Assembly (NCBI GenBank): GCA_035772785.1
Contig: JAOCPU010000040.1
Span: forward strand, 62,001-126,000
Direction of reading: 5' to 3'
Length of the DNA: 64,000 nucleotides
Source: Phlebiopsis flavidoalba
Lineage: Eukaryota; Basidiomycota; Agaricomycetes; Polyporales; Phanerochaetaceae
A program made the translations under genes and the position numbers. Under the pieces are notes generated by a model. It worked only from the letters and a program-made list of their open reading frames with translations. It was not told where the DNA came from and made no database searches. This document shows, one piece after another, positions 12,611 through 23,787 of the stretch; position 1 is the stretch's first letter; each line of letters begins with the position of its first letter.

Positions 12611-12869
12611 GAAGCAGTCATGAAAGCGTGCCGGCCGCGGGCAAACGTCGTTGGTAGGGACCAAGGCAAGTCGAGCAGCTAGGCGGAGAGGAAGGACCGA
12701 ATTACGCGAGAACAATATTTTCTAATGTCAAGCCCCAATATGGACAGACAACCCCTTGCTTCCCGCCACACTTGGGTCTTCCCGAGCACTTCGCGGACGC
12801 GAAGACCCAACCAAGCTTAGAACGGGTCAAAGTTCGTGTTTGTTCTGTTTCTCTTGTTTCTCTGCGCTC
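12611..12869. promoter_or_regulatory. Divergent promoter between CCCH-AAA+ and glutaredoxin-like genes
   Basis: About 260 bases separate the two proposed start codons, which point away from each other. A pyrimidine-rich run (CTGTTTCTCTTGTTTCTCTG, about 12845) sits just before the glutaredoxin-like ATG, a common feature of fungal start regions. Confidence 0.35.
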
Positions 12870-13283
12870 ATGGCGCGTCTCAAGCTGAATGGCGGGTCGA
12901 CTAGGCCGACTTCCACGCTTAACGCTGTTCTCTGGTCCTCAGTGCTCGCTGTGCGACGTGAGTCGCCAGCAGTCTGGCGTTAGGTTACATTCAGATGCTG
13001 ACCCCTTGCCCCACAGATCGCCAAGGCCGAGCTCGCCAAAGTAAGACAGCATCGCGCATTCGAATTACAGACTATCAACATCCAGGACGAAGGCCAGGAG
13101 AAGTGGAAGCGAAAGTATGTGTATTGGATACCCGCATTGCACATAGACGGCAAAGAGGTCGCGAAAGGTCGCTGGGACGCACAGAACGTAAACAAGGCTC
13201 TCGACGAATGGCAGGCTACCCAGGATACGGATACTACTACCCCGCCGACCTCTTCTGGAGCGATACCCGACCGTTCTCCATAA
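12870..13283 (+). CDS. Glutaredoxin-like (DUF836-type) thioredoxin-fold protein
   Basis: Exon 1 begins MARLKL and, one base out of frame, gives LTLFSGPQCSLCD, containing a CxxC redox motif. A GT-AG intron (GTGAGTCGCC to CCACAG, ending 13016) follows. Exon 2 reads IAKAELAKVRQH, INIQDEGQEKWKRKYV, WIPALHIDGKEVAKGRWDA and KALDEWQ, the conserved pattern of small mitochondrial or cytosolic glutaredoxin-like proteins such as yeast YDR286C. Exon 2 is open without error for 88 codons to 13283; the total of roughly 115 residues fits the family. A thiol-disulfide function is inferred. Its last 75 bases overlap the start of the next frame. Confidence 0.78.
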
Positions 13284-14260
13284 CCGCTGAAGTGCCGTTG
13301 TACGAGAGGGCCCCCTATGACACGCTGGGAGTTGAGGAGCCCGCGAAAGCCCCAGAAAACTCGGACGGCAGCGAGAGGCATTGTTTCAACTGTGGCTCTA
13401 CGGACCACATGGTACCCGATTGTCCAGAGCCCCGAAATCATAGGTTAATCGCACTATCCCGCCAATACTACGAGTTCTTCAGAGGCGGCGGAGGCGGACC
13501 ATATCGTCGGATTTATGAGGCTGTAGAGTGGCAGCAGCAGCGCGTACAGTGGTTGTCAGATTTTTGTGCCGGGTGAGGTCAGAGGCTCTGAACTTAGAGA
13601 CGCTCTTGGTATTTCTGAAGGGGATACTGGACGGTATGTACCCTGGTTGTGTTCCATCGCTGCATACGGATATCCCCCTGGGTGGACGGCGCGCGAAGAT
13701 CCCCGCTTACGCATATGGGAGCGAATCCTCCAAAAGGGTACAGGAGACGAAGAGCCATTCGAGTTTTGTATCTATGGGGAGACGGCCGAAACCGATGAAC
13801 TCCTTTCTTCGCCACAGTTTTTCGTCTAGTCAAACTGAGGACACTACTCACGCTGGTGGTGGCGGTACTGGTGGTTCTGATAATACCGCAAAGCAGTCGT
13901 CGTCGGACCAACTTCCTCTTCGCCGGTGGGCACGATACCCCCGAAGCATATTTCTCAAACGACTTCCTAATAGCGTACCAGCCTCCTCCTCCAATCCCTG
14001 AGGATGATCCCCTCGACTATCTCAGCGAGTTCATGCACCTTCCTTATGCCAATGCCTCCCCCAGACAATGGGCCACCGCCTCCTCCCCCAGACAACACCC
14101 CTCCGCCTCTACCACCCTGCGCCTCTAACCTCCTACCCTTCCTCCGCCCCCTGCGTCTTCGTACGGTACACAAACCCTACACCTACCTGTCAAATCTCTA
14201 CCCACAGAGACAACAGACGATAATTCAGACATGGACTTGTCAAGCTCCGACTCGGACTAG
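13208..14260 (+). CDS. CCHC zinc-knuckle protein with proline-rich, acidic C-terminus
   Basis: The proposed start is MAGYPGYGYYYPADLF at 13208. The zinc knuckle is CFNCGSTDHMVPDC (C-x2-C-x4-H-x4-C, about 13382-13423), which normally binds single-stranded RNA. Conserved sequence continues as LSRQYYEFFRGGGGGPYRRI, VPGEVRGSELRDALGI, GYPPGWTAREDPRLRIWERI and YFSNDFLIAYQPPPP, recalling the PSP-like region next to the knuckle in ZCCHC8-type proteins. The end is proline-rich (PPPDNGPPPPPPDNTPPP), then acidic, MDLSSSDSD, stopping at 14260. One 1-base break lies near 13565 and others after 13830. The first 25 codons overlap the glutaredoxin-like gene in another frame, so the start may be wrong or the two may be one broken gene. 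Nuclear RNA metabolism is an inference. Confidence 0.68.
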
Positions 14261-14555
14261 TCATCCTCACCCCCAGTGCATTTACCCACCAAGCTTCACG
14301 CATCTATCCTATCCTACCAGCCACCCCGGCATTTTTGGCAATTTTCTTTCTTCGATTTGTAATTAGACCACCCAGCGGCGGCTGTACCTAGTCTACAGGA
14401 GTGTACCCAGAGATTACGAATACAACATGTATGTGTGTGTACACTATGGACTCGCAGAGTCTTGGGAGATGCCAGTGTCCGTGTGCAGAGTACAAGAGTA
14501 AAGTGTGTTGTGCAGAGTTCGTCGTGTCATGAGGATGGGTGCGGGTATAGGAAGC
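14261..14555. other. Convergent 3' intergenic region
   Basis: Lies between the stop codons of the CCHC gene and the four-helix membrane gene. Nothing is recognised in it. Confidence 0.45.
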
Positions 14556-15526
14556 CTAGATGGCGTAGTTGCTCGACTTGAAGCGCGGCTCGGGCGTGCC
14601 AGCGCGCGGAGCCTCAGTCGGGCGCGGTGCGGGTGCGTAGCGGGGGAGCGTCTCGAGGGGCTTGGAGATGAGGAAGCCTGCACGGGTGGAGTCAGCTAGG
14701 AACGACGGAAACGGAGACGGAGCTCTGACCTTTGAGGCCTGCCTTCTTCTCACCGGCGTTGCCGAAGCCGTAGCCCGTCTTCTCGTCATCAGCAGCGGGC
14801 GTCGCCCTTGCGGAAGACAGCGGCCATGAACCCGCTCTGGGGGCGCGTGAACGCGGGGCGGAGGTCCTGCGCGGCGGGGGAGCACGCCCTTGGCCTCGGC
14901 GCGCCACGAGAGCACGGAGCGGCGGGCCTTGGCGCGCTCGCGGAAGACGAGGCCGAGCAGCATGTTCACGCACCCGAGCGCGAAGAGGGAAGAACGCGGC
15001 GACGAGCGTGAAGTCGTCGACGTGGTGCGAGAGGATCGTAGCGCCGATCAGGCACTGGAAGATACCCAGGGGCCCGAGGCCGAAGCCGCTACCCAGTACG
15101 GGGAAGAACCGGTCGAAGAACGCGTGTGGCCAGCCCAACTCGGAGAGAATGAGGACGATGATTTGGAAGATGATGAGGAGGCGGTTGACGACTGCCCAGA
15201 AAAAACTCCAGCAGGTTGATTCGGTACTGTGCTGTTTCTACAATAGGGATTCATGTCAGCATCGGATGTATGCATGTAACTACTTAACGTACTCGATGTA
15301 GTCGCAGTCGGCAAGGTCGGCGTCACTCGCGTCCTTCATGAAGCGGTTCACGGCTTCTACGTCGTTAACCAGGACAAATATTGAGCTTGAAAATACGAGC
15401 AGCATAGCAATGATGCTGAGGATGCGGATGCCATTGAGGCCCATGAAGATGTCTGGAGGCCACATTAGCTATAAATATGGAATTTGAGTTTGCGATCGAG
15501 CACTCACATGCGCGTGGGGGAAGCAT
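14556..15526 (-). CDS. Four-helix membrane protein of fungal unknown-function type (DUF7598-like)
   Basis: Exon 1 is MLPPRA, joined by a GT-AG intron (GTGAGTGC to CCTCCAG) to YIFMGLNGIRIL. Four hydrophobic helices follow: ILSIIAMLLVFSSSIFVLV, LLIIFQIIVLILSELG, GIFQCLIGATILSHHVDDF, and LVAAFF with CVNMLLGLVFRERAK after a shift. The soluble tail contains DEKTGYGFGNAGEKKAGLKG and ends FKSSNYAI at 14556. This layout (MGLNGIRI start, four helices, Pro-rich cytosolic tail) is common in Basidiomycota, function unknown. Introns interrupt at about 15200-15300. The tail is shifted in frame two or three times. I cite DUF7598 from memory and hold that name with moderate confidence only. Confidence 0.65.
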
Positions 15527-16209
15527 GGCGATGTTCGTCTCTCAGAAAGGTGGGAAAAATTGTAAGGTTACGCTGCGAATTAGTAGAAAGAGTGTCTCAA
15601 GGTCGTCGTGCGTAGCAAGCGGGAGGTGGCCCAGCACCGGAGAAGAGAAGGAGATCTAGAGAGGTGGAGGAAGGAGTGAAAGCAAGAGTCTCGACGTTAC
15701 CGACGCAGATAAAGCCACGACGTGGCCCAGCCAGCCTTTATATTTTCAGTACAACGCAAAAACGCGCATGGTTCGAGTCCATTGGTTCTCTTACTATTGT
15801 GTCTTGTTGTGCCGAGCATTGTTGTAGACAATAAGGACATTGTCCGGCGTCTTCCGCCATAGCTGCCATAATGGGCAGGGCGGGAACCATCAGTCACGTT
15901 GCCTGTCACAATGCAGCGTGACCCGCCCTCCCTCGCGCCTTCGTGGCGTTACGGTGACAACTGCCGCTTGGCGCTACTAAGGGATGCACAAATACGTACA
16001 TAGGAGGCTGTACTCGGGACAAATTGAAGACACAAAGGCTTCATTCCATAGATTCTCGACACAGAAATACTGTCCGTATCGTACACAAGGATTACCACAA
16101 GCATCGTAAAGTAAACCAAATAACCAACGAAAACACGAGAACGCGTCCCGAGCGAAAGTCTTAGCACTCTGCGAGTATCCCACACAAAGTCCCCATGCAC
16201 CAGCAATTT
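15527..16209. other. Intergenic region, no gene recognised
   Basis: Upstream of the four-helix membrane gene and downstream of the Ser-rich membrane gene. Short minus-strand frames at 15697-15909 and 15949-16206 show no conserved motif. Confidence 0.45.
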
Positions 16210-17630
16210 TTACGCCTCATACGCGGGCGGCGGCTGCTCCTGAGCCTCATGCGCATCCTCACGCGCCTCGGCTGCTTTTCTCCGACGCGGACCCTCCGAC
16301 GCCGGACCGCGACGCCCGCATCCTGATGCACAAACGGCGCACTCGATGAACCCGCCGCCGCCGCCGCCTCTGCCCGCTTCGAGGACGCCCCAGCAGACGC
16401 CGACGCACCTGGCTGGCCTCCAAGGACCTGCACTCCGCCGCTAGGGCCAAGGAAACACTGTACGGTCCTTCACGTCGCCTGCGGGTATGGGACCCGAGGG
16501 CGACGGATTGCGCACTTGCAGCGGTGGGTGCGCGCTGCCGGCTGTGAACCCACCCGAGCTGAGCGCTGTCGCGCTGTATGCGCTGCTTCGGATGTTGGGC
16601 CCCGGTGGCACGGCCCATGCGCGTTGCGCCGTCATTCGAGGATGCGCTGCCCCATGGATTTGGGAAGGTTGTTGAGGGTGAGGGCGGATAGTGGTTGGTC
16701 GAGCCCTGGAGCCATAGCGGAGGAGCCGGCGGCGGGTTCTGTTGCGACTGCACCGTATTGGTACGCGTTGAAGGGCGTGGGAGCGGGAATCGGTTTCGTC
16801 TAGGGGTATGTTGCCCGGACCTGGTTTTTTCGTGGTGAATTGCCATAGGTGGCCATTTGATATCGTCGTCGTCGTCGTTAAATCTACGACGGCGACGACT
16901 GGAGCGCATGTGAGTCAGTGGAAGTAGAATGAAATATGATCTGCGTACACTATGAGCCAGATAAGGAGTAGGACTGCTGCTAGTCCTCCGACTCCACCAA
17001 CTACACCTCCTACAATCGCGCCGACGTTCGTAGAGGACTTGCCGTCATTCGTAACGGGGACCACCACGGTAGGCGTAATTACGCTCGTGGAAGTGCTGGA
17101 CACAGTGATCACAGAGCCTCCCGGAAGCGTCGAAGCGGAGGTTATCACCGAAAGTGATGTCGTCGGTGCGAGAGTAGAAGTGCTGGAGGCCGCGGAGCTA
17201 GACGAACTCGAGGATGATGAAGACGACGAGGAGCTGCTACTTGAGGAGGAAGAGGAGCTGCCTCCGTTGCCATTGTCCGTGCAGGATGTGGTGAACAAAG
17301 TTGCCGTTGGAGAAGAAGTTGTCACCGGAATGGTGAGCACAACTTGCACTCCCGTAGTCACGGCGGTCACTATGACCTTACCACTTCAGCCTCAAAGCCA
17401 AGCCCGAAAGATCGCTACTCACCTGTGCTGATAGTGCTCACAACTTCCACTGTACTACATCCCGCATCGTCCGTGCCCGAGACCGTTGCGCTCGCACATG
17501 CAAGTGACGAGATAGTGGTCGTAAAAACAGTGGGGACCGTAGTGAGACTACTCGAGGTCGAAGTCGAGAGACTGCCGGTCGTGAACGTGCCAAACAGCGT
17601 CGACGTCGGGGACGTCTGACACACGGACAT
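16210..17630 (-). CDS. Ser/Thr-rich single-pass membrane protein, Mid2/Wsc-like layout, PPxY tail
   Basis: It starts MSVCQTSPTSTLFGTFTTG at 17630. The extracellular part is very Ser/Thr-rich, including a run of over 20 serines near 17190-17275, and would be heavily O-mannosylated. Two cysteine pairs sit in it (CASATVSGTDDAGC; TSCTDNGNGG). The membrane helix is VGAIVGGVVGGVGGLAAVL plus LLIWLIV, followed after an intron (GTGTAC to CTCCAG) by a basic stop-transfer run and five aspartates (RRRRRFNDDDDDIKWPP). The cytoplasmic tail is Pro/Gln-rich and ends EDAHEAQEQPPPAYEA at 16210; PPAY matches the PPxY motif bound by WW domains of Rsp5/Nedd4 ubiquitin ligases. The layout resembles cell-wall stress sensors (Mid2/Wsc) without their diagnostic domain, so that role is inferred. 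Confidence 0.68.
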
Positions 17631-18826
17631 GGTGGTAGCAAAGCAAGAATGAATGGGGGATGAAAGAAAGAACGCCGTATGCCCCAGGTCTTGGCGGATA
17701 TAAGACCGGGGATTTGTGGGGCTGGGCAGGGCAAGCCTGGCCGTCCCGCGCGGAAGCAGTGAGCTAAACGCGGACGGTGATCGAACATTGCACTTTGTCC
17801 AGTCACCGCCCTCCGCCCGCCCTGTTCCTGTAAAATGCCAGGATTTTAGACCCGAATGTCATTTTCTCGAGTCGGTCTGGCGAGAGCCTTTGCGACGTCG
17901 CAGGTCGCCAAGTCGGGCTGGGGGCGTCTGGCGGCTGCGCTGGATGGTCGGTGTCACGCGACAAAAGCGAGCCGGATTCTAGAAGCAGACGTGCTCTTGG
18001 AAGATCATGTGCAGCCTGAAAAGTAGTAGTTAGAAAAGTGTATGCGGCGGTTCGTTCTCAAGAACGATGCACCTCCAGACTGAAAGAAAATCGACAGAAA
18101 GATATTGGAAAAACACGCTCGAATAGTCATGATCAAAATGCAGATCCTCACAGATGAGCTCAAAGGAATAGTCTGGAAGCTGGAGGACATCGATGGGGTG
18201 ACTTGATACAAGCATGGGGATGGTGAGTTTTGAGGAGAAGGTTGCAAAGATCAAATAGTGGGCGTAATTGAAGGATTCGAGAAGCGCCGCCTCGAGTCTT
18301 GCGCGTCGGGAATTTCCAAATCAGTCCGCCCGCCGCCCGGCGTCTACATGCGTGCGACTCCGGCTCCCGCCGCTCCGCCTGTTTACTTTCCTTGTGAGGT
18401 TTCCACTACGCCGGTGACAATTCATCCAGCACACCTTGACTGCCTCAAAGATTCTCTATTCTTTTTTCTCATCCGCCCAATCAAACGGCTTGCCTTTAGT
18501 GCAATCTGCTCTCTGCTAACGTGTAAATATTCTTAAATGACCCGGAGGGTCGTAACTCGTGGTACTGTTCCTTTTCTAAGCTTGTGTTCACGCTTGGGCT
18601 TTAGTTGCGACCCGGTGAGTGCCTTATACCGTGTCTTATACTCTTGGCCTGAGCGAACAACTCAACGACAGGGCGCAGGTCTTTTCTACGTTGTCTAGAA
18701 TTCAACCGCCGCTGCCGACGCCCTGAGTGCCCAGAACTCTGGGTCTCTGCATGCGCTCTCGATCCTGCGCAGGGTGTCTCTGCTAAGCATTCATGCTGTC
18801 CTACATGCTGGAGACTACTCGCTTCC
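17631..18826. other. Intergenic region, no gene recognised
   Basis: A minus-strand frame at 18030-18254 reads like a protein but has no homologue I recognise and no supporting introns. A CT-rich stretch lies at 18400-18470. Nothing else is seen. Confidence 0.4.
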
Positions 18827-19315
18827 TTAGAAGCAGTACCCGTCCAGAATTTGTAGGCCTCCGCGTATGGGCACTACGGTCTCGTACGGCTGGATCCTTG
18901 GTACAGTGTGGCGAGGCTCAATCATATTTCTTACCTTACTTCTCCAGTTTTTCATCTCCTTCTGCTTGGTGATGTTGATTATGTAGCTTCGGTATGTGCT
19001 CGCGCCAGGTTCCTGGCAGTAGACTGACTCTGGCGCCACACGACGAAGCATAAACGACACTTTCCGCTTGCTCGATGCTGATATGCTGATTGCTCGTTCG
19101 CTGTAGACTTCTTTACCCATCGCTTTCAACAAAGCGAAGAGGGGTATCAGACATTCACCTCCGGCCCTTTCATCATCCCTCGCAACCGGACAGAGGAGGA
19201 TATATTCACCTTGTCGAACACCCTTGGATTGTAGAGCAAATTGCAGACAAGAAAAGCTTCTTCTTTCTGTCAATCTCGGACAGCACCGTACATCTCCGCC
19301 TTCCAACGATACCAC
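18827..19315 (-). CDS. Unrecognised open frame, 162 codons
   Basis: Uninterrupted from ATG at 19315 to a stop at 18827. I recognise no domain, signal peptide or membrane segment. It is one of the longer unbroken frames in a region where real genes are usually broken by indels. It could be a chance frame; there is no intron support. Confidence 0.2.
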   Translation of the reverse strand: MVSLEGGDVRCCPRLTERRSFSCLQFALQSKGVRQGEYILLCPVARDDERAGGECLIPLFALLKAMGKEVYSERAISISASSKRKVSFMLRRVAPESVYCQEPGASTYRSYIINITKQKEMKNWRSKVRNMIEPRHTVPRIQPYETVVPIRGGLQILDGYCF

Positions 19316-20141
19316 TTCTCGTAGCCGACGACGTAGGTTCGTATTTCCATACCCACTTCCGCGCCTTTCCTGACTGATGTAGAACCCCTAATAGACGACC
19401 GCGGGCACATCCCACTATAACCTATTCATCGCCATATACTCTGGCTCACCGATGACAACACTTTCATCAGCCCCTTTTGTGCAGCTCAGAGTGGTGTTTC
19501 ACGCATCACAGCCAGCCCTGCGCCCGTGGGAGACGAAACTCCCCCGCCAGCGCGCTTTCCTCCGACAAGCTGTCCTTGGCCAACGCTCATGGGCACATCG
19601 CCGTCTTCCCACACTGCCGGAGCTATCCCCGTAGCACTGACCCTACTTTTAATCTAGACTCTTCCGCCGCTCGAACCGAGTTGTATGGGGAACGATCCCT
19701 CTGTGCCCCACGCGCGCGGCGGCTTACCGCATTAGGGGACCTGCGCGCCACAGAGACACTAGCCCCATGGAGGGCGCCAGTGGGCTCGCGCCAGCAGCGA
19801 GCAGTGCACCTTTCTTTGGCCCCCTCCCGCTGATGGGGGCGTGCGGGGACCGGCTCTGCGACGAGGCCCCTAGTGGTCCCGTCGCGCTATGTTTCAGGCG
19901 GCGGTTTTCACGGGTGGCCCTCGATCGCCGCCGGATTGGCTCCGCGGGCACTGGCCGTGACGCCCATGGCCCTCACACACTGGGCCGCGCGAAGGCGACT
20001 AGTTGGGTCATCCCGCGGGCGTTTATAATTCCGGCGGTGTCGCGTAGGCATGGTCCCCTTTTCGCCGCGTGCGGGTGCTTTCCTGGATTTCCTTGCTTTT
20101 CCTTATGCGTTTGCTTCACAGTGAGTGCGACGGCGAGCAAG
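19316..20141. other. Upstream region of DUF6534-like gene
   Basis: Contains GC-rich open frames on both strands (for example 19477-19833) without recognisable motifs. May hold regulatory sequence or unidentified exons. Confidence 0.35.
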
Positions 20142-22120
20142 ATGTCTTACGGAACGACGTACGGGGCCTTTTAGTCTTGTTGGCGGATTATTGCCCTATA
20201 GTGCGTGATTATCCTCTTTGCCACATGTACCAGTCTGACTGACACATACAGTACTCATAGCTTATTTCCGGCATTGTTTCCCGCAGGTGTTTCTGTACCG
20301 CCAAATCGTTCACCTTGCGCGACCGATCACGAATTAGGATTATGCGTATGCGACATCCCCATTACTTAAGCAGTCGATCGATATTTGATTTCTCGATTTT
20401 TGCAGGTGGTAGCCGTATGGTTATTAGACCTCATCTGCACGAATCCATTCCTTCGTCTTGCTCAGTGTTTCACTACCTTGTGGGAGGTTATAGCGACCCA
20501 TCAGTGATAACACCGGGTGCACTGGTAAGTTCATATTCTTCAGACGTGCATCATTAAGCTCATCTTTTCTGTAAAGGCCGGTCAGCGTGGGTCACTTATC
20601 GGACTACTCATCGCAGCCGCCTACAACTGACTTGCGTAGGTCACGATATCGCTATTACGGGCATTACCCACGACATTCCTCATTCACATGTGCGTACTCA
20701 AGTGTTTTCACAGCTGCGAATGCTCTACTCACACTTGGTTGTCGCCCAGGTTTTTTACCTACCGGATCTGGACGCGTAAGCCGTCTCGGCCATCGTATTG
20801 CACATTATACTTAGCATGATACTTTCGCAGTGAGCAAGCGCCATCAACGTTTGGCTTACTAGTATCATTGTGCGTAGCACTTTTTGTGTCGCCTCCAGTC
20901 ACTAAGTCGTGTGGAAACCCAGGGCTGTGCTAGCCACATACGAATGAGTGAGTCCCCCTAATACGCTAAGTGTGTCTTCCCACGCTGACACTTCTCTGTC
21001 CAGTAAGCGTCATTTGGTATTTCGAGCGTTCAAATCGCGTCTCTGAATATGACCTCACACGACTTGGCTCAGGAACCGTCACCCCAACTGCACAGACTCA
21101 AGTTCGTGGACTGCATTCCATGATCATAGCAGCAGTGAGCATCCAGAGCCGCGAAGAGATGCGGAACTAACTTTTTTTCTCGACAGTGGCTATTCACCAC
21201 GGGTCTAGCTATCTCCGCAAGCGTCGATTTCATCACAGCATTCTCTCTCTGCTATTATCTCCAAAAACGACGCACGGTTTCTCTGGGTGAGTGTGATTCG
21301 CTGTCGGGTCGCCTTGGTCCAACCTTCGTGCAGCACCGGATCATGTCATTGACTCGATTATGGTGTACACGTCGGAGACGGGCATGCCATAACGTCTATT
21401 CTGACGGTCACATCCTTCATTTGCGTAAAGTTTGCACTGAGGATGCTACCCCATGGTCTTACTCATAAATCAACAGTGGCTAACAATGCCTCATAACTTC
21501 GTCTTCCTGGCGTTGCATTTCTGCATCATGAAGAGTAAGGCCTTTCGTGTTCCTCCACGATCGTCGGCTGACCGACTTCACAGTGTATGTAAACTCATTC
21601 CTCGCCACGTAAGTACCACTTGTGCCTACCATTTCACGCATATACTCACTCTATACAGCCATTTAATGCAAGGAGACACCTCAAGGAGAAGTCGATCAGC
21701 TCGAAAGATGTACCGCACAACAGCATACGCTTACCGACATTACTCTCTGGGATGGCCGTATCCGGGCCCAGAAAAGCGTGAGTGCTTACACCTCTTCCTG
21801 ATTGTATGCGTCACTAAATGCCATCTTAGGGCGCCATTCGGACTCAAAAACAGTACAAATCCCACCAGCACTGTGTGAGCATCCTTACAGGCATAACTTG
21901 GCGCGAGTCCGTTCTGACATGCTGGTTCCAGCTGCAGATCAATGTGGAGAAGAGCGTGCACTGTGTGACCGACATTCCCGAATCTGAAGAAGAAATCGAG
22001 TCTGTGCGAGCCCAGTATTATATTAAGGCCAAAGCTCTGATCAACCGTTGTGCAAACATATCAAAAGTTTTTAACTCAACGCTTTGCTACTCCCTCCCTA
22101 TTTTATTCCCGCATATTTAA
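20142..22120 (+). CDS. Seven-helix membrane protein of basidiomycete DUF6534 type
   Basis: It starts MSYGTTYGAFL at 20142, the usual short first exon of this family. At least six plus-strand GT-AG introns break it, for example GTAAGTTCATATTC at 20525, GTGAGTCCCC at 20949 to TCCAG at 21002, and GTGAGTGTGA near 21280. Diagnostic segments are FHYLVGGYSDPSVITPGAL, then GLAISASVDFITAFSLCYYL, then DSIMVYTSETG after an intron, matching helices 3, 6 and the DSxxxYT(x)TG segment of DUF6534 proteins. The cytoplasmic tail includes RRHLKEKSISSK and LQINVEKSVHCVTD, then an acidic stretch ESEEEIES. The end at 22120 is the end of the last open frame; the true stop may be earlier. The family is abundant in mushrooms, predicted to lie in membranes, and has no known function. 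Several frameshifts occur within exons. Confidence 0.72.
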
Positions 22121-22361
22121 TCCATGGCTCTCCACTCCTCCTTTTTCGAAGGATCCATCACGACGCTCTCTCTCTCTCATCTCTCTACTATCATACAATC
22201 TCTTATTCTACTCCAGTTAATTATTGCAAATTTTGTATTTTTCTCAGTTTTTGTTTCAATATTCGGGCAAGTTCAAAATATGAAACACATGCTTCCACGC
22301 CACACGCGGTTTTGGGTCGCTGGAGACCAAGTCCAGTACAAACTGAGAGAAGACCCATCAC

Positions 22362-23583
22362 ATGTCCTCCTTCCCTCCACCCATGCCGCGCCCGCCTCTC
22401 CCTCGCGCCCGCCTCTCCCCCATCGCCCTTTCGAAGCAACCGCTAATCCGAACAAAATCGCCTCCCTCTGGTCCAAAACTATGGCGCCATCCACCGCATC
22501 CACCTCACCACCGACCGCCCCCCCACACGGTCATCCTCAAAGCCATCCGCACCACCGCCCACCTCGACGCCCGACGAGTCCCACACCCGCAAACTCCTCT
22601 CCTACGCCGATGCAAGAGCGCAACCTTTTTACAGCACCTCGCCCGCGTCTTCTTCCCGCCCAGCGTGCCGCTTGCGACCGCCTACGCGCTCCCCGGCGCA
22701 GGACGGCGGCACGCTGCTGCTTGAAGACCTCGCTCGCGAGTTCCCATGCCCTGCACGCGCGGGAGTCTCGCGCGTGACGGGAACGCGATGCGTGCTGGCA
22801 TGGCTTGCGCGGGGCTCACGGCGCGTGTTTTTAGCGTGAAATATCGCGGTGAATGTGCGCGAGGAGCTAAGCACGGTGCCGCCGCCGCTGCAATGGCACG
22901 GCGAGGAGGCGCGGGGCGTGTGGGCGCGCGGGACATATTGGTATCTCGACACACGAAGGGAGGAGCTTGGCGGAGATGGATGAGGAGGAGTATGCGTGGC
23001 TGGCGCCGTGGGTTGTAACGGTGCGTGGTTGTGCTCGTTTTGTGCAATGCGACACTGAGTGTGTGTCAGCGTCGGACGGCGCTATTGGGCGCGCGAGATT
23101 GGGAAGTATGGCACGCTCGTGCATGGCGATGGCAAAGGCGCGAATATCGTGTTTGACCGCGATCCCTACCTTCGACGTAACGGGACCGCCTCTGACGCGC
23201 CTCTGCGATGCGCGCTGTACGACTTTCAGTACGTCGGGCTTGGCCTCCCTTGCGCTCGATCTTGTCTACTTCCTCGGTACTTCCGTCGAGGGCTAAACTC
23301 CTCCGGGCACTTGACGACGAGAAGGCACTTCTGCACGTATATCTCGAGGAATTCCAGCGTGCGGCTTCAGCTGCGGGATGTCCTGCGGACGACTACACCG
23401 TTCGAGACATTCTGGATTCACTGGGAGCTTGCGATCGTCCGACTGGTGCCGATTCATGGGCGGGTTGGGGATTCTGGGGGCAATGATAGATGGGTCTTGC
23501 GTCGAGCAAAGGAAATTGTCGAGAGTTGGAAGAACACAACTATCGCCGCATTTGTGAGCGCAGCGCCCTGTTTTGTGTACTGA
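22362..23583 (+). CDS. CHK/APH-type kinase-like protein (protein-kinase-like fold)
   Basis: The catalytic loop reads LVHGDGKGANIVF (about 23113-23152) and the metal-binding segment CALYDFQYVGLG (about 23212-23247), followed by LALDLVYFLGTSVEG. This is the HGD...N and D-F-Q pattern of the ecdysteroid/choline/aminoglycoside phosphotransferase group (CHK-like) rather than a Ser/Thr kinase. The N-lobe carries the VILKAIRTTA strand with the ATP-binding lysine (about 22525) and LLLEDLAREFP. The C-terminal part includes LLHVYLEEFQRAASAAGCP and ends near RAKEIVESW. The substrate is unknown; such proteins phosphorylate small hydroxylated molecules. The start 22362 is the first ATG compatible with the N-lobe. 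The frame changes six or more times, so it may be a pseudogene or simply poorly sequenced. No intron is clear. Confidence 0.68.
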
Positions 23584-23787
23584 AATCCACCTTGTAGACT
23601 ACTTAGAAGCACATCGAATGAATGCGCAATTGTCACACACCGTCGAGTTTTGAAAAGCAAAGATCTGGTGTTAACATTTTGTACAGGTGCAAGTCCGTGT
23701 GATGATTACAGGCGAGGTGGATGTGTGTACGATACGCGAAGTCCATTGCAAGGAAAAGTCCAAGTCCAAATCGTAAGTCATAATCGT

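Noticed and set aside
15765..15785. tRNA-like B box GGTTCGAGTCC
   Set aside because: No A box, no acceptor stem and an imperfect T stem; chance match.
16866..16905. CGT/GAC microsatellite
   Set aside because: It is the codon run for five aspartates and an adjacent arginine run in the membrane protein, not an independent repeat.
18030..18254. Minus-strand frame reading like a real protein
   Set aside because: 75 codons, no homologue I recognise, no introns or promoter; kept only as a note.
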